Positions 16,601 to 24,119 of a stretch of DNA of 38,288 nt are shown piece after piece; the stretch's first letter is position 1; the number at the start of each line of letters is the position of its first letter. The notes under the pieces are model-generated. The model was not told the origin of the DNA. It saw nothing but the letters and a program-made list of their open reading frames with translations, and ran no database searches. A program made the position numbers and the translations under genes. Source of the stretch: CAJXTB01 sp047626195 (GTDB lineage Bacteria > Myxococcota_A > UBA796 > GCA-2862545); contig JBLHSN010000014.1 of NCBI GenBank assembly GCA_047626195.1, positions 1 to 38,288 on the forward strand, read 5' to 3'.

Positions 16601-17012
16601 GTCCGCGGTCCGCGAGTGGAATCAGTCCGCCAACACCATGTCAGAGGCCGGCGGTTTCACAGCAACGTCAACCCCAACCGTCCGCGCACCTTCCGGCTAC
16701 ACCCGGCACTCTGTCTTGGCGGATGCCGACGGTGTGGTGGGATGGACCCTCCCCGGACAAGGCAGGGCCATTGTGGTGGTGCGCGGTGGGGAGTACGCGC
16801 TTCCACCGCTGCTATCGTCCATCACACAGCGTGTGTTACCGGCCGAACGCCGAATGCAAGGCGGGGTGGTCGAGCGATTGCGCGGTCTGGCTATGCCTGT
16901 GTACGCCGCTCGAGTTCGATTCGACGGGGGCACAGCATGGGGACTTGGATTTACCGCCACAGCCGCTGAGCAGGCCGGTCGGGACATCCTCGACGCGAAC
17001 CCGCGCCAGTAG
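13623..17012 (+). CDS. Exported DUF3857/pseudo-transglutaminase-like protein with helical repeats
   Basis: 1129 residues. A signal peptide (MRHILFATLGWLPIVAAAA) is followed by a beta-rich DUF3857-like region (about 20-180). Residues of about 235-310 match a transglutaminase-like core in pattern: GEALTARTGTATERALVLLSVLRESDYDARLAWV aligns with the usual stretch that holds the catalytic Cys, and LPAIAVMTDQRTLWLDPASDF with the one that holds His and Asp. The Cys is Thr/Ala and the His is absent, so it should be catalytically dead. From about 540 to 900 helix pairs of TPR type dominate (ALAYRLKAARLIGDDTRLWLQVSREALAVADLGTALHAARRAS). The C-terminus ends with a short beta region. It is periplasmic or surface exposed; function unknown. 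It diverges from the OmpA gene across about 108 bases and converges with the binding-protein gene 5 bases away. Confidence 0.8.
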   Translation: MRHILFATLGWLPIVAAAAPVTVTEHTLDVRLDRSGLGTAQQTWTVRIDDPAACAAGVLAPPGLHGAEDGEARVLQSVLLIPDNAIEGSTYTLTSRRRVSRWDSGVFALAPDALTESATLTVQSSGRSAPLVWADDDALLSISSSPNAKTVTTQWRYAESGTALWSTETSWASLGERLESQVSEKLASRAELGRELVSASRNTGLGIGGLMDEVRSRVSVQPGNIGTLDDARTAGEALTARTGTATERALVLLSVLRESDYDARLAWVRPQSGTGISPIPPVPSAYPLPAIAVMTDQRTLWLDPASDFSVSQGIPAAFTGGIGWVSGRSPEQILGAPSTTSDVTIIGSAILSSTGSLAWDVSVTASGAIQERLRSELAPLSEEQRKQTFQDLLTVARSSGETRSTVRFSNLTRSEQPLRIELQMVEPSAFHPAGPGMEGSIVAALAPALSEWLGDDTRITEDIGIVLPSNLRALGMPAQRSVNDALGTIARSVVDDGPAIRLHTEVSRNFGLQTDETERFFRRAAEAPLQLLLLPPITRKLAKSMAKTPWLDDTADQQALSVIATVRAGDIGRARKLVLKNQVGVDRDTLVWRVAERSDSSDHRALDVLWDLSETDDQRITVAQALASCCGQRASWLRFSKLLRTPNPADRLEVVLAVVHTQPPAQPDPITDPTGNQAWFPPELLMEWAIESAAASPTTPEDGDARILRLQAQAALKESDPETAEALLIQAMRSSTAPDLPILFARAGAAMGVNVHETILTVEEAVDKAPADPVVLLAAADVTLDVGHTEQALAYRLKAARLIGDDTRLWLQVSREALAVADLGTALHAARRASDLSPNTGPASEQLATLAWLAGDLPLAGVAAYRVGAPPRAPLVLADTLSDTTVVERAAILEWRDTAVRLNPDLLADRALARLARGDVDKAALDGLWLSTVHNDPRGASLTLAATTSRMTETQLGPDTTDVSATVTLTRGIVLGTPGLDRAATMLEDNAVASAVREWNQSANTMSEAGGFTATSTPTVRAPSGYTRHSVLADADGVVGWTLPGQGRAIVVVRGGEYALPPLLSSITQRVLPAERRMQGGVVERLRGLAMPVYAARVRFDGGTAWGLGFTATAAEQAGRDILDANPRQ

Positions 17013-17017
17013 AAGCG

Positions 17018-17911
17018 CTACTCCACCACCACATCGACAAAGTCGAGAAGTAACGGGTCAATGTCAACCTCAGCCAATGCTGCTGCTCGTGTGCTCAGGA
17101 TGACCTGCGTGCGCTCAGGCGGCTCCACGGACAGAATGGCCGGAGCCGCGCCGTCCAGCACCCGCATGACCAATCTGGCCGCTTGGCGCCCGACTCCAGC
17201 AGAATCCGGCACGACGGCAAACAGCGCTCCAGCCGAGACCATGTTCTCAGTCTCGACCAACAGCAGTAGACCACGACGGCGCGATTCGCTAGTTAAATAG
17301 CGGAATGTTGCCGCATCCAACAACTCACGATCTGGCTGTAACCACAGCGCTTGCACGGCCTCTGGTAGCTCCCCCAACGACCGACGGACGTCCCGTGGAG
17401 AGGAGGCTTCTACAATTGTCAGAGTGATGCCGACAGAACCCGCCGCATCCTGCATGCGCGTCTGTCGCTCTGGGTCACTACCGGGTCCACGGATGACAGC
17501 GACTTGCTCTACATCCGGGAAAAACCCAGAAAATTGCGACAGGAACAGCCCAGGGTCAACGGTGGCATCAATGCCAGTGACTTGATTCCCAGACACGCCA
17601 TAGCGCCGTGGCTCCAAGATAGAGGCGTAGACCACCGGGGTATCTGGCATCTCGCGAGCCACGGTCCACGCAGCCTTGGCTCCGAGCGCAAACACCGCGT
17701 CGGGGTCTTCGCGTCGCAATCGGACGATGGCTGCCTCAGCCTCAGCTCGCCGCCCGTGGAGATTGACCACCATTGCGGGTTCACCCAGTTCTTCTAGGAA
17801 TGCAGCAACTGGCGCAGTGTACACCTCGAGATCGTCCGACTGGACCACCGCAACACGGGGTCCGGCCAGTGCAGACGTCGCCCACACAAGACCCAACATC
17901 ACACAGCGCAT
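17018..17911 (-). CDS. Periplasmic substrate-binding protein, ABC_sub_bind (PF04392)-like
   Basis: 297 residues. A signal peptide (MRCVMLGLVWATSALA) is cut before GPRVAVVQSDDLEVY. The rest follows the type I periplasmic-binding fold of the ABC_sub_bind family: an early FLEELGEP-x-x-VVNL strand, PDAVFALGAKAAWTVA, TPVVYASILEPRRYG, then DPGLFLSQFSGFFPDVEQVAVI, and ETENMVSAGALFAVVPDSAGVGRQAARLVMRVLDG near the end. Family members bind amino acids or other small ligands, or serve as sensors. No permease or ATPase gene is adjacent. It begins 11 bases after the kinase stop and has GGGAGGAG before the ATG, so it is in the same operon as the kinase. Ligand unknown. Confidence 0.85.
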   Translation of the reverse strand: MRCVMLGLVWATSALAGPRVAVVQSDDLEVYTAPVAAFLEELGEPAMVVNLHGRRAEAEAAIVRLRREDPDAVFALGAKAAWTVAREMPDTPVVYASILEPRRYGVSGNQVTGIDATVDPGLFLSQFSGFFPDVEQVAVIRGPGSDPERQTRMQDAAGSVGITLTIVEASSPRDVRRSLGELPEAVQALWLQPDRELLDAATFRYLTSESRRRGLLLLVETENMVSAGALFAVVPDSAGVGRQAARLVMRVLDGAAPAILSVEPPERTQVILSTRAAALAEVDIDPLLLDFVDVVVE

Positions 17912-17922
17912 GTGTCTCCTCC

Positions 17923-19701
17923 CTACCTAAACAGTGCGTTGGTCACGAGACCGTCGCGAACGGTGATGGTCTGGACCGTGAAGCCGTCCACTTGAACCGA
18001 GTGCGCCCCAACCGTTGCCCGCATGCGTGCCGGAGTGACGCGCCCGGTGTCCTCACCGTCGAGCAAAATGGCAAGACCGCGAATTGCGGAGGTGACCTGA
18101 ATCGTTCCAAAGACCGCCTCCGGCTCTGCCGCAGGCGTCGGCTCTGGAGCAGAGAGGACCGCCTGCGGAACAACGACAACCGGCTCCGGAACAACGGGCT
18201 CCGGAACAACGACAACCGGCTCCGGAACAACGACAACCGGCTCCGGAGCGACGACAACCGGCTCCGGAGCGACGACAACCGGCTCCAGGGCAACGGACTC
18301 GGACATCACTGGCGAAGGAGAAGTCGGCCCAAGTCGCTCAACAGGAGCTGGAGCGGTCCGCGGCTCGCTGGGTTCGGGCCTTGGCTGCAGATCACTAGGA
18401 CTCGGCTCGGACGAGTCGCCACTAGGCTCGGCAATCACCGGGATCAGGGATGGGACCTCGGTGACGACGGCTGGAACCAACGCCTCTGTACGTTCTACAG
18501 GCAACGTCCACACATAAATGCCCACCAAGAGTGTCACCAGAGCAATCACGCCAAAGAGTGCTGCAGCTACCGCCGCTCCTCCAAACGCAATGCCGATGGA
18601 CCGCACCGCAGTTCCGCTGGACGAATTGTCGAGCAACATGGGTGGCGGAGCGTCTCGCGTGACTTCGTGCGCGTCCAACGGTGCGATGGGTGTCGGCTCG
18701 TGTGCAATTGGAGGCAGGTCAATCTTGCCGGAAAACGTGGTGATTTTGTCTTGCAGTCGGCGCTCAATCTGCGGGTCTAATCGCCGCAAGAAGGCCATCA
18801 GTTCCAGCGGAGTACACAAGCCTCCCACCGTATCGGCAACCGTCTCCAAGTCCTTACGCATGGCATTGGCGTTCGGGTAGCGGTCTTCCTTATCGGCGGC
18901 CAGCGCCCGCTCATGCACGAGTGAGAGCGAATCCGGATTGGGCAGGTCCGAGACCGGGGGAAGCGACGGCAACCTGCCCGACATCAACTTATGCAGAATC
19001 TGCACCTGCGACAGTCCATGGAATGGCCCCTGCCCTGCCACCATCTCATGCATAGTGAGGCCAATCGCAAACAGATCGGCACGATTGTCAATGCCGCTAC
19101 CATCGACCTGTTCAGGAGCCATATACGCGAACTTGCCCTTGACGTGGTCAGTACGTGTTCGCTCCAAGCGGTCTTCGGCTTTGGCCACGCCAAAGTCGAT
19201 GAGCTTTACCTCACCCCGGGTACTCAACATGATGTTGCGCGGGTTTACATCCCGATGGACGATATTCATGCTCTTGCCAACGTTATTCACACGCGAGTGA
19301 GCGTAATCTAAGGCCGATAGCACGTTACACAGGATAGTCAGGGTGACGCGAATCGGAAGGCGTTTGCCCTTTTCGATGGCCGCATTCTGAACCTCGCGAA
19401 GGTCCACTCCCGGGATGTACTCCAAGGCCAAGAAGTACTCGTCATCAACCTGACCGAAGTCGAACAATTGCGCGATATTCTGGTGATGCAAGTGCGACGT
19501 GATGCGTGCCTCGTCGCGAAACATGCGCACGAAGCTTTTGTCATCGTGCCGGTCTGCTTTGATACGCTTCAACACGACCAAGCGCACATAATCTTCTGGG
19601 TCCGATGCTCGGCGAGCAAGGTCAACTTCGCTCATGCCGCCCACACCGAGGCGTTCCAGCAAAATGTAGGCACCGAAGCGCCGGGGGTATCCACGAGACA
19701 T
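17923..19701 (-). CDS. Transmembrane Ser/Thr protein kinase with periplasmic PEGA domain
   Basis: 592 residues. The kinase domain (about 9-300) has glycine loop LGVGGMSEV, Lys45, Glu64, the catalytic loop HRDVNPRN (149-156) and DFG (169-171), then MAPEQ. HRDV with a polar residue in place of the usual Lys is common in myxobacterial-type kinases, so activity is expected. A transmembrane helix spans about 372-400. Outside are a Pro/Glu/Ser-rich stretch, five or more EPVVVxP repeats, and a C-terminal PEGA-like beta domain (about 525-592) with GLAILLDGEDTGRVTP. The topology suggests sensing outside and phosphorylation inside. It precedes the binding-protein gene by 11 bases. The start codon has only a weak ribosome site. 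Confidence 0.93.
   Translation of the reverse strand: MSRGYPRRFGAYILLERLGVGGMSEVDLARRASDPEDYVRLVVLKRIKADRHDDKSFVRMFRDEARITSHLHHQNIAQLFDFGQVDDEYFLALEYIPGVDLREVQNAAIEKGKRLPIRVTLTILCNVLSALDYAHSRVNNVGKSMNIVHRDVNPRNIMLSTRGEVKLIDFGVAKAEDRLERTRTDHVKGKFAYMAPEQVDGSGIDNRADLFAIGLTMHEMVAGQGPFHGLSQVQILHKLMSGRLPSLPPVSDLPNPDSLSLVHERALAADKEDRYPNANAMRKDLETVADTVGGLCTPLELMAFLRRLDPQIERRLQDKITTFSGKIDLPPIAHEPTPIAPLDAHEVTRDAPPPMLLDNSSSGTAVRSIGIAFGGAAVAAALFGVIALVTLLVGIYVWTLPVERTEALVPAVVTEVPSLIPVIAEPSGDSSEPSPSDLQPRPEPSEPRTAPAPVERLGPTSPSPVMSESVALEPVVVAPEPVVVAPEPVVVVPEPVVVVPEPVVPEPVVVVPQAVLSAPEPTPAAEPEAVFGTIQVTSAIRGLAILLDGEDTGRVTPARMRATVGAHSVQVDGFTVQTITVRDGLVTNALFR
18181..18294. repeat. 21-bp tandem repeat encoding EPVVVxP units in the kinase
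   Basis: Units of CGGCTCCGGAACAACGACAA plus one base recur with a 21-bp period at 18196, 18217, 18238, 18259 and 18280, with a shorter 15-bp unit at 18181. They encode a Pro-Val stalk between membrane and PEGA domain. Copies are nearly identical, so recent expansion is likely. Confidence 0.85.
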
Positions 19702-19747
19702 CGCCGCTAGTTTACCGCGAACCCAAGGGAATGACAGCGCAACCGCG

Positions 19748-19777
19748 CTGACCCACCGGTCAGGAGCCCCTTAGGGG
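19748..19777 (-). terminator. Two short hairpins at the end of the barrel gene
   Basis: CTGACC-CACC-GGTCAG (19748-19763) forms a 6-bp stem with a 4-base loop, and CCCCTTAGGGG (19767-19777) places the stop codon of the barrel gene in the loop of a 4-bp stem. No T-run follows, so termination before the kinase gene is uncertain. Confidence 0.3.
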
Positions 19778-21054
19778 AATCCAACGCCTACGCCTACGCT
19801 GTAGCCGTGAATCCATTTTTCACCTTCCGAAACCGGAGCACGCCCCAACTTGTTCTCGAAAACGCCATTCGAGAGGTAGGTGAGCATCCAACTGCCATCA
19901 ATAACCAAGGATCCAATCCGGATGTCCAGACCGGCAGGAGTGATGCTGTACGAGTGGGAATGGTCGCAGGTATCGGGTACCGCGCACTCGAACGTTCCTG
20001 GAGTAAACGAACCACGCTGCACCATAGGCGAGTAGCCGCCGCCGGCGAACGCCGAGACCGTGTGGGCACCGCCCATCTCCAGAGCTGGCGTGTACAGCCG
20101 CCCCCCCACATGTCCGCCCATTCTCTCTGCGATAAAATCATACCCAACGCCAGCGTCCAGGCCCAGGCTGATGGGCCCGAGTGGAACCCGAAAAATCGCC
20201 AAGGCTCCACCACCATAGGCGCCACCAAAGCGATTGCCCGCACCGAGAAGAACGGCGGCAAGGTGGGGGGTGGGGTCTTCATCGGCTAGTGCCGCACTGG
20301 GCCGTGTTTCACGAGGTTCCCGGGTCTGGCTTGGCGGCCGAGCTTCGCGAGGCGGACGGGCCTCGCGAGGCGGACGGGCCTCGCGAGGCGACCGCGTCTC
20401 GCGAGGCGGACGCGTCTCGCGAGGCGGGCGCTCTGCGGGAATGGCTCCGCGGGCGTCGATCTGGACGCTCTGCACTCGTGGAATCACTTCGATAGTGTAG
20501 GGGCCGAATGTGTAGTTGCCAGCCGGAAGGTAGCCGTCAAACTGGCCATCTTCGACAAGGTCCGCCTGGGCAAATCGAACCGATGCCGCCAAGTCCGGCT
20601 GAAAAGGCATGCTCTCGGCAGCGAGTTGCAGTGCGCCCGGGTCACATGCCAAGTCAACTTTGCCGTACGAGGAATCAAACTCCCAGGCCCAATCGTAGGC
20701 GTCGGAGTTTTCACCCAAGGAAATAGCCGCTTCTAGACGTTCACGAACGGCACCGGCGTTGCCGACTTCCTTGGCTGCACGGGCACCGTACAGGTGATCC
20801 GCTTGTGCAGCCGCTGTTCCGTTAGCCAGAATGGACTGGTAGCTGCGCTCCACTCCTGACCACGCATTGCGCTCGGCAAAGCGCTGAACCTCACGCGCCA
20901 AGCGCACATATTCGGCCTGTGAGGCTTCTTCGCTGAGTTCGTCTTGGCCAACCGCTACCGAAGGAACTCCAATCAGTCCGACGCACGTAATCAATCCAGC
21001 CACGGTTACGGCCGTAGAGGCTGCTCGAAAATCAGCAAAACTCGAGAATTGCAT
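19771..21054 (-). CDS. Exported protein with Arg-Pro-Pro-Arg-Glu repeat and C-terminal beta-barrel-like domain
   Basis: 427 residues from ATG 21054. The N-terminus is a long signal-like segment (hydrophobic around 15-37, ending VAVG). Residues of about 45-120 are helical and TPR-like (RLAREVQRFAERNAWSGVERSYQSIL, YGARAAKEVGNAGAVRERLEAAISLG). A short beta domain follows (PAGNYTFGPYTIEVIPR), then a basic Pro-rich linker built from six-residue RPPREx units. The last 170 residues alternate as outer-membrane strands (GGALAIFRVPLGPISLGLDAGVGYDF, SAFAGGGY, WIHGYSVGVGVGFP). It may sit in the outer membrane with a charged periplasmic linker, but no family was recognised. It lies between the ARPP-1 gene and the kinase on the same strand, with gaps of 135 and 69 bases. 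Confidence 0.8.
   Translation of the reverse strand: MQFSSFADFRAASTAVTVAGLITCVGLIGVPSVAVGQDELSEEASQAEYVRLAREVQRFAERNAWSGVERSYQSILANGTAAAQADHLYGARAAKEVGNAGAVRERLEAAISLGENSDAYDWAWEFDSSYGKVDLACDPGALQLAAESMPFQPDLAASVRFAQADLVEDGQFDGYLPAGNYTFGPYTIEVIPRVQSVQIDARGAIPAERPPRETRPPRETRSPREARPPREARPPREARPPSQTREPRETRPSAALADEDPTPHLAAVLLGAGNRFGGAYGGGALAIFRVPLGPISLGLDAGVGYDFIAERMGGHVGGRLYTPALEMGGAHTVSAFAGGGYSPMVQRGSFTPGTFECAVPDTCDHSHSYSITPAGLDIRIGSLVIDGSWMLTYLSNGVFENKLGRAPVSEGEKWIHGYSVGVGVGFP
20342..20431. repeat. Five 18-bp tandem copies containing CTCGCGAG-like palindromes
   Basis: TCGCGAGGCG recurs every 18 bases at 20345, 20363, 20381, 20399 and 20417. The array encodes the Arg-Pro-Pro-Arg-Glu linker of the barrel protein on the minus strand. 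CTCGCGAG itself is self-complementary, so each copy can form a small hairpin. Confidence 0.9.
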
Positions 21055-21061
21055 CACTACA

Positions 21062-21066
21062 TCCTT
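21062..21066 (-). promoter_or_regulatory. Ribosome binding site deciding the barrel protein start
   Basis: AAGGA on the minus strand 7 bases before ATG 21054; this disfavours the upstream GTG at 21075. Confidence 0.6.
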
Positions 21067-21189
21067 GTGCGGCACACGCCGACAAAGGTCGGATTGCGCA
21101 CCGCGATTGTGCCACGGTAGCCGCCGAATAGCGCATATTGGCGGATGTGGCCATCAAGCGGCGCCCTCAAGCTCGGCAACAGCGGTCGC

Positions 21190-22230
21190 CTAGAATTGCC
21201 CGATAACGTCGTCACGGCGGTAGCTCGCGAGGTGCAGCAGCTCGCCGTCGGCATCTGCGAGGACGTAAGAAAGGGCATCGTCACTCTGCACGGTGGTGTG
21301 GGTTGCCAGACCGCGCGCGGTCACTTCAACGGCTTCACCACCAATAGCAGACTGTAGGAATGTCGCGGCAACCAGCTGGGTAGGGGCAGCCGTCCATGTT
21401 CCGTAAGTCTGTCTCGTCATTCCGTCGCGAGCCGCTGCTGCCAAGGTTGTGTCGCGCACTTGTTCCCACACCTCCGCGTACCCGTACACCTCGGTCCCAA
21501 CAATACTTCCGCCAACCGCCACAACCACTCCGACGACATTGCCTTCTTTCGCAATCTCTTCGCTAAGCTCACTCGCTGCCTTCGCGACCTGACGCTCGAG
21601 GACACCCGAACGCATTGAGGCCATGTAGGTTCCGGTACTCGGAGCCATCGCGTAGCTGTCGTACCCAAGGGCGTTCAACATGCCGCCCTTGCCTTGATTG
21701 ATCGATGCCACCGCTTCCCATGTTGCATCTTGATTACGGCGGACCTGTACTACACGGCGAAGGCCAACCTCTGCTCGTCCACCGTACGCGAAGCCCTGTC
21801 CACCACTCCAGCGCCCCCGCTCCACACAGTTCACCTGAACAATCACCGGTTCATCCGACGGCTGCAGAAGCAAGTCCTGCGTGATGACCCGGTCCTGCTG
21901 CCCTCCCTCTACAATTTCGCCAGCCATGACCAACACCGAATGCTTCCCGCGGTTGTGAACACGAAGGGAGGCAATCTCCATGTTGTGCCCCGCTTCGGTG
22001 ACCGTCAGTGCACCCTGAAGCAACGCATCTGCGAACGGCACGATCTGGTCGTCCTCCATCATCTTGGCCGAGCCTGACGCGATGACGGGGTACACCGTGA
22101 CACCCGCGCGCGTCACGCCGGCTCCAACCGTGTACCCGCCGCCGAGCCCAGCCTCCGATGCGCCGACCGTTGCAAGAGCGAGCGATGGAACGGCGAGGGC
22201 AACACAACAAGCGATGCGTAGAGAAGACAT
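21190..22230 (-). CDS. Exported ARPP-1 (DUF6569) domain protein
   Basis: 346 residues. A signal peptide (MSSLRIACCVALAVPSLALA) precedes the mature chain. Residues of about 60-190 match the ARPP-1 pattern: LLQGALTVTEAG, then SLRVHNRGKHSVLVMAGEIVEGGQQDRVITQDLLLQPSDE, then VNCVERGRW. The family core is a gel-like beta domain with a conserved GE-x-x-x-GG-x-QxR and Cys-Val-Glu-x-Gly-Arg-Trp; both are present, including Cys, Glu and Arg. The later half has helices with ERQVAKAASELSEEIAKEGN. Biochemical activity of the domain is not settled. It is the first gene of the minus cluster 22230-17018 and has GGAG 5 bases before its ATG. It diverges from the HExxH gene. Confidence 0.85.
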   Translation of the reverse strand: MSSLRIACCVALAVPSLALATVGASEAGLGGGYTVGAGVTRAGVTVYPVIASGSAKMMEDDQIVPFADALLQGALTVTEAGHNMEIASLRVHNRGKHSVLVMAGEIVEGGQQDRVITQDLLLQPSDEPVIVQVNCVERGRWSGGQGFAYGGRAEVGLRRVVQVRRNQDATWEAVASINQGKGGMLNALGYDSYAMAPSTGTYMASMRSGVLERQVAKAASELSEEIAKEGNVVGVVVAVGGSIVGTEVYGYAEVWEQVRDTTLAAAARDGMTRQTYGTWTAAPTQLVAATFLQSAIGGEAVEVTARGLATHTTVQSDDALSYVLADADGELLHLASYRRDDVIGQF

Positions 22231-22356
22231 GGGAACTCCAATGCGTGGGGGCGGTCGCAGTACGACAAATTTCTAGACGAGCGGTTCCCCAATTACATTC
22301 ATCGACTGACATAGTGTGACGGAACGCTCACCCACCATTACGGTGTTGGCACCCCT

Positions 22357-22361
22357 AGGAG
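22357..22361 (+). promoter_or_regulatory. Ribosome binding site deciding the HExxH protein start
   Basis: AGGAG lies 5 bases before GTG 22367. The longer GTG frame from 22316 has no such site and would bury the signal peptide. Confidence 0.7.
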
Positions 22362-22366
22362 AACGC

Positions 22367-23641
22367 GTGCTTTCCTTGCTATTACTACCTTGGGCCGTCG
22401 CGAATCCGCTGGATGCCAACCCGCTTGTGATGATTCAGGAGACCGCCGCCAATGTCTCCGAACGCCGCGAGCTTCCGCTGATCAGTCCGATTGTAGCGGT
22501 TTCCTACACCGAGGAAGAGCTGCGAGACCGCGTCCGCCTGTCCTTGGATGAAGACTACCCAGCCCTAGACATCCGAGGGGACACCGCCACACTGGTCGCA
22601 ATGGGTTTCGCTGCCCCGGACATCGATTTACGCCAGACCTACCTGGACATCTTCGCCGAACAGATCGGCGGCTTTTACGACCCGGAAGACCAACAGCTCG
22701 TCCTTGTGCGGCGAGAAGGCGGCGACCCGAACGTGGAATACGTGGTCGTCGAACACGAACTGGTACATGCCCTTCAGGACCAAAGCTTCGGTCTGGCAGC
22801 GCTCGATGACCCCCCATTCGAAGACAGCGACATCGAAACCGCTCTGCGCTCCCTTGTCGAAGGAGATGCCAGCTACTTCAATGTCATGACCATGGCGGGA
22901 GACTTCGTTGGGGACATGGCTGGATTCCCACTCGGAAACGGCGGCGCTCTAAGTCCAGCCCAACCCGGAAGCGCCATGGCGAACGCGCCAGATCTTCTGG
23001 CGCGAAGCCTCATCTTCCCGTACGTCCAGGGAGCGGCCTTCGTTCAGGCCCTGCATGCGAGCGACGGATACCGAGCTGTCAACAGCGCTTATCGGTCCCG
23101 TCCGCCGCTTTCGACTGAACAGATTTTGCACCCCGAGCGCTACCTAAGCGCTGCTCCCGACTGGCCTATCGCCCTCGAGCTAGCGGCCGTCGAAGACCTC
23201 TTGCCAGAAGGGACGGAGCAAGTAGACGAAGACACGATGGGAGAGCTCGGGGTGCTGTCATGGTTGGAAGGTGTCGGCGGCCAGGACGTGGTCGGAACGC
23301 CGCTTGGATGGGGTGGCGACCGATACGCAACCTACATTCAACCCGATGGCTCACTACTTTTCACCTGGCTTACAACGTGGGACACACCCGTTGATGCCCA
23401 ACGGTTTGAGATTCGCGCACGGGGAACGCTGGAGGTTCTGGCGGGTGGATCATGGCGCCGGAACGGATGGCTCCGCACCTCGAACAGCCGCCAAGCGACC
23501 ATCCGCCGACAAGGCGTGGACGTCACCGTGATTCTCGGCGCTTCGCGAAAGCTGGGACATACCCTCGACCACCGGCTGCGCACCGATGCCATCCGCGAGA
23601 TCCGCGACCATGCCGACGTGTTCACTCCTCCGCAGAAATAA
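22367..23641 (+). CDS. Exported HExxH zinc-metallopeptidase-like protein
   Basis: 424 residues from GTG 22367. A signal peptide (MLSLLLLPWAVA) is cut before NPLDANP. The segment EQIGGFYDPEDQQLVLV leads to HELVH (His130, Glu131, His134), a zinc motif, and a Glu165 in SLVEGDASY, which fits the third ligand of gluzincin-type peptidases. A C-terminal region (about 275-424) lacks recognisable motifs. A periplasmic or secreted peptidase is likely; substrate and family are unknown to me. It overlaps the opposite membrane-protein gene by 20 bases at its 3' end. The intergenic space before it, shared with the ARPP-1 gene, is about 136 bases. Confidence 0.85.
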   Translation: MLSLLLLPWAVANPLDANPLVMIQETAANVSERRELPLISPIVAVSYTEEELRDRVRLSLDEDYPALDIRGDTATLVAMGFAAPDIDLRQTYLDIFAEQIGGFYDPEDQQLVLVRREGGDPNVEYVVVEHELVHALQDQSFGLAALDDPPFEDSDIETALRSLVEGDASYFNVMTMAGDFVGDMAGFPLGNGGALSPAQPGSAMANAPDLLARSLIFPYVQGAAFVQALHASDGYRAVNSAYRSRPPLSTEQILHPERYLSAAPDWPIALELAAVEDLLPEGTEQVDEDTMGELGVLSWLEGVGGQDVVGTPLGWGGDRYATYIQPDGSLLFTWLTTWDTPVDAQRFEIRARGTLEVLAGGSWRRNGWLRTSNSRQATIRRQGVDVTVILGASRKLGHTLDHRLRTDAIREIRDHADVFTPPQK

Positions 23642-24119
23642 GGGCGAAGCGCAGTTCTGCTGCAGCACGAATGGCTGCTTGCCGGTAAACCAACAAGATG
23701 GCGACCAATAAAATCGCAGAGATCGGCGCACCTATGTACGACTCCCCGCGCAGGACACCGAGAACCGCCAGCCACAAGATGGCGACCAGTGCGACCCAAG
23801 GCGGCGACCAGCGGACGTCTAGGTCCACGCGACCGTCCACACGGCGTTGGAGCGAGACCACACCGTGAAGCCCAAACGGTACCCGTCGTCCGCGGGCTGA
23901 CGCCCAGAAGTACACCCGAAGATCACGAGCTTCCCAGGCCACCGTTGCAGTCTCACCGGTTCCCTCCGGGACCTTATCAATCGGAACCAGGTGCTCGCCA
24001 AGCGGTACGCCAATCCCCAGATACCAAGCCGGACGGAGGACTGGAACAACCCAACGTTCGAAGATGAGACCACCGCCAAGGATCACGGCCGCGAGCACGG
24101 CTGGCACCCACCCTTCCAT
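23622..24119 (-). CDS. Uncharacterised membrane protein with central beta domain
   Basis: 165 residues from ATG 24119. A first membrane helix lies at about 5-22, a polar beta-rich stretch at about 45-105 (EGTGETATVAWEARDLRVYFWASARGRRVPFGLHG), and two helices in the last third (WVALVAILWLAVLGVL and IGAPISAILLVAILLVY). The start overlaps the stop of the metallo-hydrolase gene as TGATG, so translation is coupled. No family was recognised; the middle domain resembles small bacterial domains that sit outside the membrane. The tail converges with and overlaps the HExxH gene by 20 bases. Confidence 0.75.
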   Translation of the reverse strand: MEGWVPAVLAAVILGGGLIFERWVVPVLRPAWYLGIGVPLGEHLVPIDKVPEGTGETATVAWEARDLRVYFWASARGRRVPFGLHGVVSLQRRVDGRVDLDVRWSPPWVALVAILWLAVLGVLRGESYIGAPISAILLVAILLVYRQAAIRAAAELRFALISAEE

